Part shown: positions 56,111-64,000 of the stretch, one piece after another
How the letters are laid out: every line of letters begins with the position of its first letter
Numbering within the stretch: position 1 is the stretch's first letter
Origin: Actinoplanes italicus
GTDB taxonomy: Bacteria > Actinomycetota > Actinomycetes > Mycobacteriales > Micromonosporaceae
Direction: 5' to 3'
DNA length: 64,000 nt
Assembly (NCBI RefSeq): GCF_003001815.1
Contig: NZ_PVMZ01000014.1
Coordinates: forward strand, 223,877-287,876
The notes under the pieces: generated by a model
Seen by the model: only the letters and a program-made list of their open reading frames with translations
What the model was told of the DNA's origin: nothing
Database searches by the model: none
Made by a program: the position numbers and the translations under genes

Positions 56111-57658
56111 TCAATCGATGGAGTCGTACGCCGCGCTGGTCAGGAAGTCGGCGAAGTCGTCAGCGAGCGCCACCCGCTCGAACAGCTTGCGGGCGTCGTC
56201 GTAGCGCCCGGCCGTCCACGCCTCGTCGCCGACCGTCTCGCGGATCTTCGCGAGTTCCTCGTCCTCGATCCGGCCGACCAGCTCGGCGGTGATCGGGGTG
56301 CCGTCCTCGAGCTTCACGCCGTTGTGGATCCACTGCCACACCTGGGACCGGGAGATCTCCGCGGTGGCGGCGTCCTCCATCAGGTTGTGGATCGCGACCG
56401 CGCCGTTGCCGCGCAGCCACGCCTCGAGGTACTGCAGAGCCACGTTGACGTTGTTGTGCAGCCCGGCACGGGTGACCGAGCCGCCCGTGCCGGCGACGTG
56501 GAGCAGGTCGGCGGCGTCCACCGCGACGTCCGGGCGCTTCTTGGCGAGCTGGTTGGGCCTGTCGCCGAGCACCCGGCCGAAGATCTCCCCGCAGACCGGC
56601 ACCAGGTCGGGGTGGGCCACCCACGAGCCGTCGAAACCGTCCCCGGCCTCGCGCTCCTTGTCCTCACGGACCTTGGCCAGGGCCACCTCGTTGACGGCCG
56701 GATCACGGCGGCTCGGAATGAACGCGGCCATGCCGCCCATCGCGAACGCGCCCCGCTTGTGGCAGGTGGAGACCAGCAGCTCGGTGTAGGCGCGCATGAA
56801 CGGCGCCGTCATCGTCACCGCGGCCCGGTCCGGGAGGATCATGTTCGGGTTGTCGCGGAAGTACTTGATGATGCTGAACAGGTAGTCCCAGCGGCCGGCG
56901 TTGAGCCCGGAGATGTGCGGGCGCAGCGCGTGCAGGATCTCCTCCATCTCGAACGCGGCCGGGATCGTCTCGATCAGCACGGTGGCGCGGATGGTACCGA
57001 CCGGGATGCCGAGCTTCTCCTGGGCGTACGTGAAGACGTCGTTCCAGAGGGCGGCCTCTTTGTGGGACTCCATCTTGGGCAGGTAGAAGTAGGGGCCACT
57101 CCCCCTGCTGATCAACTCGGCGGCGTTGTGGAAGAAGTAGAGGCCGAAGTCGACCAGGGCGCCCACGGCCGGTTCGCCGTCCACCGGCAGGTGCCGCTCG
57201 TCGAGGTGCCAGCCGCGCGGGCGCATCACGATCGTCGGGTACGGCCCGCCGTTCAGCTCGTACGTCTTCTTCTCGGTCTCGAGCGAGATCGTGCGCCGGA
57301 TCGCGTCGTGGAGGTTCTGCTGGCCGTCGACCACGTTCGACCAGTGCGGGGTGTTCGCGTCCTCCAGGTCGGCCAGCCACACCTTGGCGCCCGAGTTGAG
57401 CGCGTTGATCGTCATCTTCCGCTCGGTCGGGCCGGTGATCTCCACACGCCGGTCCGAAAGGTCCGCCGGGGCGGGCGGGGCGGACCACTCGGCCGCGCGG
57501 ATGTCCGCGGTCTCCGCCAGGAAGCCCAGCGTGGCTCCGGCCGCGATCTCCGCACGGCGCGCGGCACGCGCCTGGAGGAGCTCGTTACGGCGAGGCCGGA
57601 AGCGCCGGTTCAGGTCGGCGACAAATGCCACGGCCTCGTCGGACAGGATCTCGGTCAT
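56111..57658 (-). CDS. aceB: Malate synthase A
   Basis: A 515-aa enzyme of the A-type length. The signature PHISGLNAGRWDYLFS (about 264-279) matches the malate synthase pattern with catalytic Arg and Asp nearby, and HNNVNVALQYLEAWL follows later. It condenses glyoxylate with acetyl-CoA to malate. The ATG has GAGAGGAA about 9 nt upstream. No isocitrate lyase gene is nearby; instead the flanking genes make glyoxylate from purines, so the gene probably serves that route. It is followed by the aldolase-like gene, and its promoter lies in the 76 nt after the deaminase gene. Confidence 0.96.
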   Translation of the reverse strand: MTEILSDEAVAFVADLNRRFRPRRNELLQARAARRAEIAAGATLGFLAETADIRAAEWSAPPAPADLSDRRVEITGPTERKMTINALNSGAKVWLADLEDANTPHWSNVVDGQQNLHDAIRRTISLETEKKTYELNGGPYPTIVMRPRGWHLDERHLPVDGEPAVGALVDFGLYFFHNAAELISRGSGPYFYLPKMESHKEAALWNDVFTYAQEKLGIPVGTIRATVLIETIPAAFEMEEILHALRPHISGLNAGRWDYLFSIIKYFRDNPNMILPDRAAVTMTAPFMRAYTELLVSTCHKRGAFAMGGMAAFIPSRRDPAVNEVALAKVREDKEREAGDGFDGSWVAHPDLVPVCGEIFGRVLGDRPNQLAKKRPDVAVDAADLLHVAGTGGSVTRAGLHNNVNVALQYLEAWLRGNGAVAIHNLMEDAATAEISRSQVWQWIHNGVKLEDGTPITAELVGRIEDEELAKIRETVGDEAWTAGRYDDARKLFERVALADDFADFLTSAAYDSID

Positions 57659-57734
57659 CGTTGACGATTCCTCTCAGTGTGGTTACTCCCCCGTACCGTA
57701 ATCGAGCATTATTCATGGCCCTCATCGCCGCCCG

Positions 57735-59078
57735 TCAGGAGGTCGCCATCAACCGGCGGTGGGCCCGCCGGGCGGCGGCGGTCAGCGTGTCGGCGTCCGC
57801 GTTGACGAGCTCCCCACGCTCGACGACCCGGCGGCCACCGACCAGGGCCAGATCGACGCGTGCCGGTGGGCCGAAGACCAGCGCCGCCACGCGATCGTCG
57901 ATACCGTCGTGGCCCAGTCCGTCCAGCCGCCACATCACCAGGTCGGCCAGCTTGCCTGGCTCGATCGAACCGATGTCGTCCTGCCGGCCGAGGCAGCGGG
58001 CGCCGCCGATGGTGCCCAGCCGCAACGCCTCACGGGCGTCCATCGCCTTCGGGCCGCCGCGCTGACGCGCCGTGTAGAGCGCCTGCCGCAGCTCGGCCCC
58101 GAGATGCGACACCTCCTGGGAGGCGGCGCCGTCCACCCCGAGTCCCACCGGGACACCGTGGTCGATCAGCTCACGCACCCGGGCCGCACCTGTGCCGAGC
58201 CGCGCGTTCGAGCTCGGGCAATGCGCCACGCCCGTGCCGGTGGCGCCCAGCTTGGCGATCGCCGAGTCGTCCAGGTGCACGCCGTGGGCCAGCCAGACGT
58301 CGTCGCCGAGCCAGCCGACACGCTCGGCGTACTCCACCGGGGTGCAGCCGAACTGTTTGAGGCAGAACTCCTCCTCGTCGTCGGTCTCGGCCAGATGCGT
58401 GTGCAGCCGTACGCCCCGGCGCCGGGCCAGCACCGCCGCCTCCTCCATCAGGCGCGTGGTGACCGAGAACGGCGAACACGGCGCCACCGCGATCCGCAGC
58501 ATCGAATCCGGCGAGGGGTCGTGCCAGCGGTCGATCGCCGCCTCGGTGGCCGCCAGGGCCTCGTCGGTGTCCTCGACCACGTGGTCCGGTGGCAGGCCCC
58601 CGTCCTTGCGGCTCAGGTCCATCGAGCCGCGGGTCGGATGGAACCGCAGGCCGATCGACCGGGCCGCCTCGATCTCGGCTGCCAGCACGTCACCGCCGTC
58701 ACGGGGGAAGACGTAGTGGTGGTCCATGCTCGTGGTGCAGCCGGACAGCGCCAGCCAGCCCAGACCCGCACCCGCCGCGGCGCCGACGATCTCCGCGTCC
58801 AGCCGGCCCCAGATCGGATAGAGGGTGGTCAGCCAGCCGAACAGTGTCTCGTCGAGTGCAAGGCCGCGGGTCGCCCACTGGTAGAGATGGTGGTGCGTGT
58901 TCACCAGGCCGGGTGTGACCAGGCAGCCGGTGCCGTCGACCCGGTCGCCGGCCAGCTCCGACCGGCCCGCGCCCACCGCGACGATCCGGCCGTCGTCGCC
59001 GACCACCACGTGACCGTCGGGGAACTCGGTCCCGGCCGCGTCGACGGTGGCGACCGCGACGTTCTCGATGATGATCAC
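57735..59078 (-). CDS. 8-oxoguanine deaminase
   Basis: A 447-aa amidohydrolase. Metal ligands THHHLYQW (61-68), His in HTHLAETDDEEE, HGVHLDD and the Asp in GVDGAASQE are in place. The stretch TSMDHHYVFP marks the 8-oxoguanine/hydroxydechloroatrazine-type deaminases. It converts 8-oxoguanine (or related purines) to urate, delivering the substrate for urate oxidase. The GTG start overlaps the urate oxidase stop by 4 nt (GTGA); the frame upstream is antisense to nothing useful and not needed. Downstream is the aceB gene. Confidence 0.88.
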   Translation of the reverse strand: MIIIENVAVATVDAAGTEFPDGHVVVGDDGRIVAVGAGRSELAGDRVDGTGCLVTPGLVNTHHHLYQWATRGLALDETLFGWLTTLYPIWGRLDAEIVGAAAGAGLGWLALSGCTTSMDHHYVFPRDGGDVLAAEIEAARSIGLRFHPTRGSMDLSRKDGGLPPDHVVEDTDEALAATEAAIDRWHDPSPDSMLRIAVAPCSPFSVTTRLMEEAAVLARRRGVRLHTHLAETDDEEEFCLKQFGCTPVEYAERVGWLGDDVWLAHGVHLDDSAIAKLGATGTGVAHCPSSNARLGTGAARVRELIDHGVPVGLGVDGAASQEVSHLGAELRQALYTARQRGGPKAMDAREALRLGTIGGARCLGRQDDIGSIEPGKLADLVMWRLDGLGHDGIDDRVAALVFGPPARVDLALVGGRRVVERGELVNADADTLTAAARRAHRRLMATS

Positions 59079-59935
59079 AGCCACCACTCCGCGGTCGCGG
59101 CGGGCGCGTCGTCGCGCGTCACGGTGCCCTCGATCAGGCCGTACGGCCGGTCCCCGGCGATGAACACCTCGTTCGGGTTGTCGAGCCCGAACGCCGACAG
59201 GTCGGCCAGGTAGTGATGCTTGTTCGGCAGGGCCAGCCGCACCTCGGCCACCTCGGCCCGCTCCTCGAGCAGCCGGGCCCCCATCGCGTAGAGCGTCTGC
59301 TGCAACGAGTAGCTGTAGGTACCGGCGAACGCCGCGATCAGCGCCTCCAGCGAGCCCGCGAACGAGGCCGCCCAATCCGTGTCGTCACCGGCATGCCGCC
59401 AGCGGGCGTCCACAGCCGTCGCCAGGATGCGCTCGGTGGTCGGTTTCAGCGTCGTGTAACCGTCCTCGACGAAGCCGTGGAACTCCGAGTCCGTCGAATT
59501 CAGCAGCACCAGGCCGGTCACACCGGAGACCACCTGCGCCGTCTCCCCGGTAACCGACACCCTGGTCGTCCGGACATGGTCGCCGCGCTTGCGGAACGAG
59601 TGCGGGCCCAGACGGTCCCAGGCGAAGGACTCGATCGAGACCTCGGCTGTACGGACCTGAGGCTGAGTTTCCACGAAATGCCGGGCCAGCAGTAACGCGA
59701 ACGACTCCGGCTCGCCGGCGCCGTGCTCCCTGGCGAACGCGTACACCGTGTTCTTCATCGTGTCGGTCGGTAGAACACCGGTGTTGTCGCCGGTCAGGTG
59801 CGTCGCGGTGAGGTCGCCGGAGAGCGAGATGCTGACATTGAAGTCCACGAGGCCGTGCGTGTCACCGTCACGGTGCACCCGCACGAGGCGCGTCTCCGCC
59901 TTGCCGTAGCGGTTCGGTCCGAGCACGATCCCCAA
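59075..59935 (-). CDS. Urate oxidase (uricase)
   Basis: A 286-aa cofactor-free uricase. The catalytic Lys12 lies in NRYGKAETRL, the active-site Thr in TGDNTGVLPTDTMKNTVY, and the His in KHHYLADL. It oxidises urate to 5-hydroxyisourate. The start is a TTG with GAGGGAG 8 nt upstream, 5 nt after the hydroxyisourate hydrolase stop. The order uraD, hiuH, uricase, deaminase, with overlaps or 4-nt gaps, shows one polycistronic unit. Length and motifs are normal. Confidence 0.97.
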   Translation of the reverse strand: MGIVLGPNRYGKAETRLVRVHRDGDTHGLVDFNVSISLSGDLTATHLTGDNTGVLPTDTMKNTVYAFAREHGAGEPESFALLLARHFVETQPQVRTAEVSIESFAWDRLGPHSFRKRGDHVRTTRVSVTGETAQVVSGVTGLVLLNSTDSEFHGFVEDGYTTLKPTTERILATAVDARWRHAGDDTDWAASFAGSLEALIAAFAGTYSYSLQQTLYAMGARLLEERAEVAEVRLALPNKHHYLADLSAFGLDNPNEVFIAGDRPYGLIEGTVTRDDAPAATAEWWL

Positions 59936-59939
59936 CTCG

Positions 59940-60299
59940 TCAGCTCCCTCGGTAGGTGGTGTACCCGTACCGGCTCAGCAGCAGCGGCACATGGTAATGG
60001 CGATTCGGGTCGTGGACGTGGAAGGCGACCGTGATCTCCGGGAAGAAGCAGTCCCCACCGAGGTACGGCTCCACGTAGAAGAACAGGCGGTAGCCGCCGG
60101 CCTGCCACTCGTGCAGCAGGACCTCGTAGCGAAGACGGCCGTCGTCGTCGGTGCGGCCCTCGGCGATCGTGCGCCAGCCGTCGGAGTCGCGGCGTTCCAG
60201 CCGCACATAGACGTCACGGGCGGGCTCGCCGGTGACGGTGTCCAGGATGTGCGTCGAGATCCGGGCGTGGAACTCGGACGCGAGACCGTCAGAGGGCAT
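59940..60299 (-). CDS. hiuH: 5-hydroxyisourate hydrolase (transthyretin-like)
   Basis: A 119-aa protein with the family's N-terminal HARISTHILDTVTGEPARD and the diagnostic C-terminal YRGS. It hydrolyses the uricase product to OHCU. The ATG at 60299 lies inside the 3' end of uraD (11-nt overlap), the two being translationally linked; a longer frame from 60344 would overlap much more and lacks support. Its stop is 4 nt before the uricase start. Confidence 0.96.
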   Translation of the reverse strand: MPSDGLASEFHARISTHILDTVTGEPARDVYVRLERRDSDGWRTIAEGRTDDDGRLRYEVLLHEWQAGGYRLFFYVEPYLGGDCFFPEITVAFHVHDPNRHYHVPLLLSRYGYTTYRGS

Positions 60300-60795
60300 C
60301 GAGCATCCGCTCCAGCCGGAGCCGGGCGATCCTGCCCAGCTCACCGGTCACGACCGCCCGCTCGACGGCCTCGTCGTTGCCGAGCCGCTCGCGTGCGGCG
60401 GCCAGAATCTCGGCCTGCGACCGGCCGCTCGCGAAGATCAGGAAAACGTGACCGAAGCGCTCCTCGTAGGCCCGGTTGGCCGCGACCAGCTCTGCCCTGG
60501 TCACGTCGTCGGCGGTCTGTGCGGCGGCCGACTGCTCGGCCCGCGACCAGGCGGCCTCCTGGGAGTCACCGGTGGCCCGCTCGCCGATCCGTGGATGCGC
60601 GGACAGGCCCTGCAACACCTCCGGCCAGGTCAGAACCCCGCTGGCGGCGTCGGCCGCGGCCAGCACCCCGACACGGTCCGCGAACGGTCTCTTCGCGGCG
60701 ACCGTGGCAGCCCAGGCAGGCGCCGCGCAACAGGCGAGCAGCTCGGCTTCCAACCGCTCGGCAGGTAGGGCGTTGAACACCTCCACCGCACCCAT
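60289..60795 (-). CDS. uraD: OHCU decarboxylase
   Basis: A 168-aa helical enzyme. The catalytic His67 stands in AHPRIGER, the family's SAHPRIG motif, and the conserved QTADDVTRAELVAANRAYEE and FGHVFLIFASGRS follow. It decarboxylates OHCU to S-allantoin. The ATG has GAGGGGG about 6 nt upstream. It is the first gene of the uricase unit, and a 289-nt intergenic region (60796-61084) with two DnaA-box-like 9-mers separates it from hrpB. Confidence 0.96.
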   Translation of the reverse strand: MGAVEVFNALPAERLEAELLACCAAPAWAATVAAKRPFADRVGVLAAADAASGVLTWPEVLQGLSAHPRIGERATGDSQEAAWSRAEQSAAAQTADDVTRAELVAANRAYEERFGHVFLIFASGRSQAEILAAARERLGNDEAVERAVVTGELGRIARLRLERMLDAL

Positions 60796-60924
60796 CGGTC
60801 ACCCCCTCGTCGATGTCGATCAGTCAAGCAGGCCGGAACCGGGACAGGCATGAGCGGACCGAAGAATTAACAAGGGCCACCCTGCCACGAATGCCGTGAG
60901 GAAATCTCGCCCTCGGCCCAGGCC

Positions 60925-61046
60925 TGTGGATAACCGGTGCACGCTGCGCGTACCGGTCCGGGAGGCGGTGAGCGGGGCTTTCCGGCCCGCGACCGGGCCG
61001 CGACCGGGCCGTGATCCGCCGGTGATCCGCGAGCCTCTGTGGACAA
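60925..61046. promoter_or_regulatory. Two DnaA-box-like 9-mers upstream of hrpB
   Basis: TGTGGATAA (60925-60933) and TGTGGACAA (61038-61046) are exact complements of TTATCCACA and TTGTCCACA, in the same orientation, 113 nt apart in the uraD-hrpB gap. The rest of this 289-nt gap shows only short GC-rich direct repeats (GCGACCGGGCC twice near 60990). Confidence 0.5.
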
Positions 61047-61084
61047 CTGCGGGAAGTGTCGTAGGCATGGGCCAGACTTGGCGC

Positions 61085-63598
61085 GTGCTCATCCCCGCCG
61101 GCTCCCTGCCCGACCTACCGGTCCGTCCCGTGCTGCCCGAGGTGGCCGCCACCCTGGCCGACGCCGGGGCCGCGGTCCTGGTCGCGCCACCCGGCACCGG
61201 CAAGACCACACTGGTCCCGCTCGCACTGGCCACGCCGGGCGGCCGGGTGATCGTGGCCGAGCCACGCCGGGTCGCCGCGCGGGCCGCGGCACGCCGGATG
61301 GCCACCCTGCTCGGCGAGCAGGTCGGCCAGCGGGTCGGCTTCTCGGTGCGCGGCGAGCGCCGGGTCTCCCGCGAGACTCTCGTCGAGGTCGTCACCACCG
61401 GACTGCTGGTCCGGCGGCTGCAGGCCGATCCCGAGCTCGCCGGCGTGGCCACGGTGATCCTCGACGAGTGCCACGAACGGCACCTCGACTCCGACCTGGC
61501 CCTCGCCTTCCTCGTCGAGGTGCGTTCGGCGCTGCGGCCCGACCTGCGGCTCCTGGCGACCTCGGCGACCGCCGACGCCGACCGGCTGGCCACCGTGCTC
61601 GGCGAGCCGGGCCGTCCGGCGCCGGTGCTGACCGCGCACGCGCGTACGCATCCGGTCGAGGTGATCTGGGCGCCGCCGTCCGGGTCCATCACCCCGCCGC
61701 ACGGCCTGCGGGTCGACCCGCGGCTGCTCGACCACGTGGCCGCGACCACCCGCCGGGCGCTGGCCGAGGGCGACGGCGACGTGCTGGTCTTCCTGCCGGG
61801 CGCCCGCGAGATCGAGACGGTCGCGTCCCGGCTCGGCGGGAGCGGCGCCGCGGCCGCGATCGTCGCCCTCCACGGCCGGCAGTCCGGGAGCGCGCAGGAC
61901 GCGGCACTCACCGCCGGACCGGGCCGCCGGGTGGTGCTGGCGACCGCGGTCGCCGAGAGCAGCCTGACGGTTCCCGGTGTCCGCGCCGTGGTCGACGCCG
62001 GGCTCAGCCGGGTTCCCCGGATGGACCACGCCCGCGGGCTCGGTGCCCTGGCCACGGTGCCGGTGTCCCGCTCGTCGGCCGAGCAGCGCGCCGGACGGGC
62101 CGGGCGCGAGGCCCCCGGCCGCGTCTACCGCTGCTGGTCGCCGGCCCTGCACGACCGCCTCCCGGCCCAGCCCGAGCCGGAGATCGCGGCCGCCGACCTG
62201 ACCGGGTTCGCGCTGGACCTGGCGCTGTGGGGACATCCTCACGCCGACGGCCTCGCTCTGCCCGACCCACCACCACCCGGCGCACTGCGGGCGGCGGTCG
62301 CCACCCTGCACGATCTCGGCGCGGTCGGCGAGGACGGCCGGATCACCCCACGCGGCCGGGTGCTCGCCGGTGCGGGCCTGCACCCCCGGCTGGCCCGCGC
62401 CCTGCTGGACGGCGCGTCGACCCTTGGCGCGGCCCGGGCCGCCGAGATCGTGGCCGTCCTGGACGACGACCGCACCACCTCCGGCGACGTGGTCACGGTC
62501 TGGCGGGCGGCCCGCAACGATCCGGCCCGCCGGGCCGAGGTCCGGCGCCTGACCCGCTCTCTCGACCGGGCCGCCGATCACCTCACCGACGAGACCGGCA
62601 CCGGCAGGACCGGAGGTTCTCTCACCGACGATGTGGCGGCCGGGCTGGTGGTCGGCCTGGCGTATCCGGAACGGGTGGCCCGGGTGAGGGAGCCCGGCGG
62701 CCGCGCCTACCTGATGGCCGGCGGCACCGCGGCCGAGCTCCCGGCCGGCAGCCCGCTGACCGGCGTGCCGTGGATCGCCGTGGCGAACGCGGACCGGCCC
62801 GCCGGGGCGCCGGTCGCCCGTATCCGCAGCGCCGCGCCACTGGACGAGGAGACCGCCCGGTCGGTGGCCGCCCCGCTGCTCGTGGAGGAGACCGAGATCG
62901 GCTGGGCCGACGGCGATGTGGTGGCCCGGCGGGTACGACGCCTCGGCGCGATCACGCTGGTCTCGACCCGGTTGTCCGACCCCGATCCGGTTCGGCTGCG
63001 GGCGGCGCTGGTCACCGGGTTGCGCCGGGAAGGACTGGGCCTGCTGACCTGGAGCCGGAACGCCGAGGACCTACGGCGGCGGCTGGCGTTCGCCCATGCG
63101 GCACTCGGCGCACCCTGGCCGGACGTGTCCGACGACGCGCTGCTCGAGAACCCGGAGGACTGGCTGGAATTCGGCCCGGCCCGGCGACGCGCCGACCTGG
63201 CCAGGGTCGACGTGGCCGGCGGGCTGCGGCGGCTGGTGCCCTGGTCGGTGGCCGGCCGACTGGACGAGGTCGCCCCGGAACGGCTGCCGGTGCCGAGCGG
63301 GTCGCAGGTGCGTGTCGACTACGGCGACCCGGCGGCGCCGGTGCTCGCGGTGAAGGTGCAGGAGGCGTTCGGCTGGAGGGAGGCGCCACGCCTGGCCGAC
63401 GGCCGGGTCCCGGTGCTGCTGCACCTGCTGTCCCCGGCCGGCCGGCCGGTCGCCGTCACCGCTGATCTCGGCTCGTTCTGGGTGCAGGGCTATCCACAGG
63501 TGCGTGCCGAGATGCGCGGCCGCTACCCACGTCATCCCTGGCCGGAGGACCCGACGACGGCCGAACCGACCCGCCGCGCCAACCCACGGTCCCGCTGA
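61085..63598 (+). CDS. hrpB: ATP-dependent helicase HrpB
   Basis: An 837-aa DExH-box helicase. Walker A is APPGTGKTT (about 34-42), the DEXH box DECHERHLDSDL (about 126), SAT in LLATSATADA, and motif VI QRAGRAGREAPG. The long C-terminus with the HrpB_C region (DEVAPERLPVPSG, ELRGRYPRHPWPEDP-like end) confirms HrpB, an RNA helicase of uncertain role. Start choice: CAGACT (61073-61078) ends exactly 6 nt before the GTG at 61085; an ATG at 61067 and the open frame to 60896 would cover the -10 and the DnaA-like boxes. It is a single-gene unit followed by repeats. Confidence 0.92.
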   Translation: MLIPAGSLPDLPVRPVLPEVAATLADAGAAVLVAPPGTGKTTLVPLALATPGGRVIVAEPRRVAARAAARRMATLLGEQVGQRVGFSVRGERRVSRETLVEVVTTGLLVRRLQADPELAGVATVILDECHERHLDSDLALAFLVEVRSALRPDLRLLATSATADADRLATVLGEPGRPAPVLTAHARTHPVEVIWAPPSGSITPPHGLRVDPRLLDHVAATTRRALAEGDGDVLVFLPGAREIETVASRLGGSGAAAAIVALHGRQSGSAQDAALTAGPGRRVVLATAVAESSLTVPGVRAVVDAGLSRVPRMDHARGLGALATVPVSRSSAEQRAGRAGREAPGRVYRCWSPALHDRLPAQPEPEIAAADLTGFALDLALWGHPHADGLALPDPPPPGALRAAVATLHDLGAVGEDGRITPRGRVLAGAGLHPRLARALLDGASTLGAARAAEIVAVLDDDRTTSGDVVTVWRAARNDPARRAEVRRLTRSLDRAADHLTDETGTGRTGGSLTDDVAAGLVVGLAYPERVARVREPGGRAYLMAGGTAAELPAGSPLTGVPWIAVANADRPAGAPVARIRSAAPLDEETARSVAAPLLVEETEIGWADGDVVARRVRRLGAITLVSTRLSDPDPVRLRAALVTGLRREGLGLLTWSRNAEDLRRRLAFAHAALGAPWPDVSDDALLENPEDWLEFGPARRRADLARVDVAGGLRRLVPWSVAGRLDEVAPERLPVPSGSQVRVDYGDPAAPVLAVKVQEAFGWREAPRLADGRVPVLLHLLSPAGRPVAVTADLGSFWVQGYPQVRAEMRGRYPRHPWPEDPTTAEPTRRANPRSR

Positions 63599-63660
63599 CC
63601 GACGCCCCACCCTGCCCGAACCGACCCGCCGCGCCACGCCACGATCCCGCCGACCGACGC

Positions 63661-63709
63661 CCTCGCCCCTCGCCCCTCGCCCCTCGCCCCTCGCCCCTCG
63701 CCCCTCGCC
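63661..63709. repeat. Seven copies of a 7-bp repeat (CCTCGCC)
   Basis: CCTCGCC repeated seven times exactly (49 bp), 63 nt after the hrpB stop. Confidence 0.9.
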
Positions 63710-63710
63710 C

Positions 63711-63905
63711 GATCTTGCGAGTTTCCGTCAGACGTCTCCCCCGAACCCCACAAGATCTGCACCACAACAGGCAGGCAGGTGACCACCGCCCCCGACCCCG
63801 CCCGATCTAGCGAGCCTCCGGTCAGACGTCTCCCCCGAACCCCACAAGATCTGCACCACAACAGGCAGGCAGGTGACCACCGCCCCCGACCCCGCCCGAT
63901 CTAGT
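63711..63905. repeat. 93-94 bp tandem repeats carrying GATCT...CACAAGATC elements
   Basis: Units begin GATCTTGCGAG (63711), GATCTAGCGAG (63804) and GATCTAG (63898, partial). Each full unit contains CAGACGTCTCCCCCGAACCC and CACAAGATCTGCACCACAAC. The last 95 nt of the window (63906-64000) show no clear gene; a TAAGGT at 63982 could be a -10 for a gene beyond the edge. Confidence 0.85.
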
Positions 63906-64000
63906 TGTACTGGCCACGGACGTTGGTAACGCTGCGGAAGTCCTGAAATAGGCGAGGACCTCCGGGTGAGGTGGAGCTGTCTAAGGTTCCGTTTCACCCG

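Noticed and set aside
60925..61046. Replication origin
   Set aside because: Only two DnaA boxes, no dnaA, dnaN or AT-rich unwinding region; neighbours are not origin genes.
61115..62581. Minus-strand frame opposite hrpB
   Set aside because: Antisense by-product; all helicase motifs are on the plus strand.
63898..64000. End of a transposase gene at the right edge
   Set aside because: Short peptides on both strands end near 63903 and 63950, but neither has a start or a motif; the repeats explain the local structure.

Overview
The window looks like a chromosomal segment from a high-GC actinomycete, most likely Micromonosporaceae (Actinoplanes-like). The basis is the very high third-position GC, the frequent GTG/TTG starts, and gene content typical of that group: an F420-dependent luciferase-like oxidoreductase, DUF1206, DUF3618, DUF4235 and DUF3072 proteins, an LCP protein, a LAL-type LuxR regulator, a SpoIIE phosphatase with an anti-sigma-like kinase domain, and an Rv2258c-like methyltransferase. 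I see no rRNA, tRNA, CRISPR array, transposase or prophage. The genus is inferred, not proven.

Layout. 1-8.5 kb: start of an adenosine deaminase gene, tam, an aldo/keto reductase, a cold-shock protein, then a minus-strand run of small envelope/stress genes (DUF1206, MscS channel, holin-like, DUF3618, DUF4235), a lipoprotein and a GH3 glycosidase. 8.5-12.5 kb: 41-aa membrane peptide, F420-type oxidoreductase, RecQ and an LCP wall-polymer ligase, all plus strand. 12.5-19 kb: metallo-hydrolase, large LuxR regulator divergent from a methyltransferase, AraC regulator coupled to a VOC protein. 18.9-22.4 kb: ABC exporter with its own two-component system. 22.5-28.6 kb: glycosyltransferase, SRPBCC proteins, FAD oxidoreductase and unrecognised membrane proteins. 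28.6-33.1 kb: repeat-rich DNA around a 968-aa MscS-like protein with a huge low-complexity tail. 33.1-43.9 kb: SpoIIE phosphatase plus antiporter, VOC protein, tandem hairpin repeats, an HTH/Clp-N operon, about 1 kb of repeat-rich non-coding DNA, MarR-pirin and an M29 aminopeptidase. 43.9-50.6 kb: phospholipase D-like enzyme, methyltransferases, a second two-component system, a phosphotransferase. 50.6-60.8 kb: purine (urate/allantoin) catabolism together with malate synthase. 61-63.6 kb: HrpB helicase, followed by tandem repeats.

How genes work together. The minus-strand genes uraD, hiuH, urate oxidase and 8-oxoguanine deaminase overlap or nearly touch, and with allantoinase-allantoicase they cover oxidised purine to urate to allantoin to allantoate to ureidoglycolate. 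Malate synthase next to them can capture the glyoxylate that this route releases. Two other self-contained circuits are an HTH regulator plus Clp-N protein under a promoter covered by two perfect GTCAAC-N4-GTTGAC palindromes, and a MarR-pirin pair with tandem TTTCAGATTT repeats across its promoter.

General signals. About twenty genes have a -10-like hexamer (TANNNT or CANNNT, CAGACT three times) ending 6-7 nt before the start codon and no Shine-Dalgarno. This suggests many leaderless mRNAs, and I used it to choose starts. Intergenic DNA carries several repeat families: a 23-bp-arm palindrome in two convergent gaps, GATCTTGTG/CACAAGATC inverted repeats, and minisatellites with periods near 41, 62 and 93 bp. 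All family assignments come from motif recognition and remembered families; no search was run.
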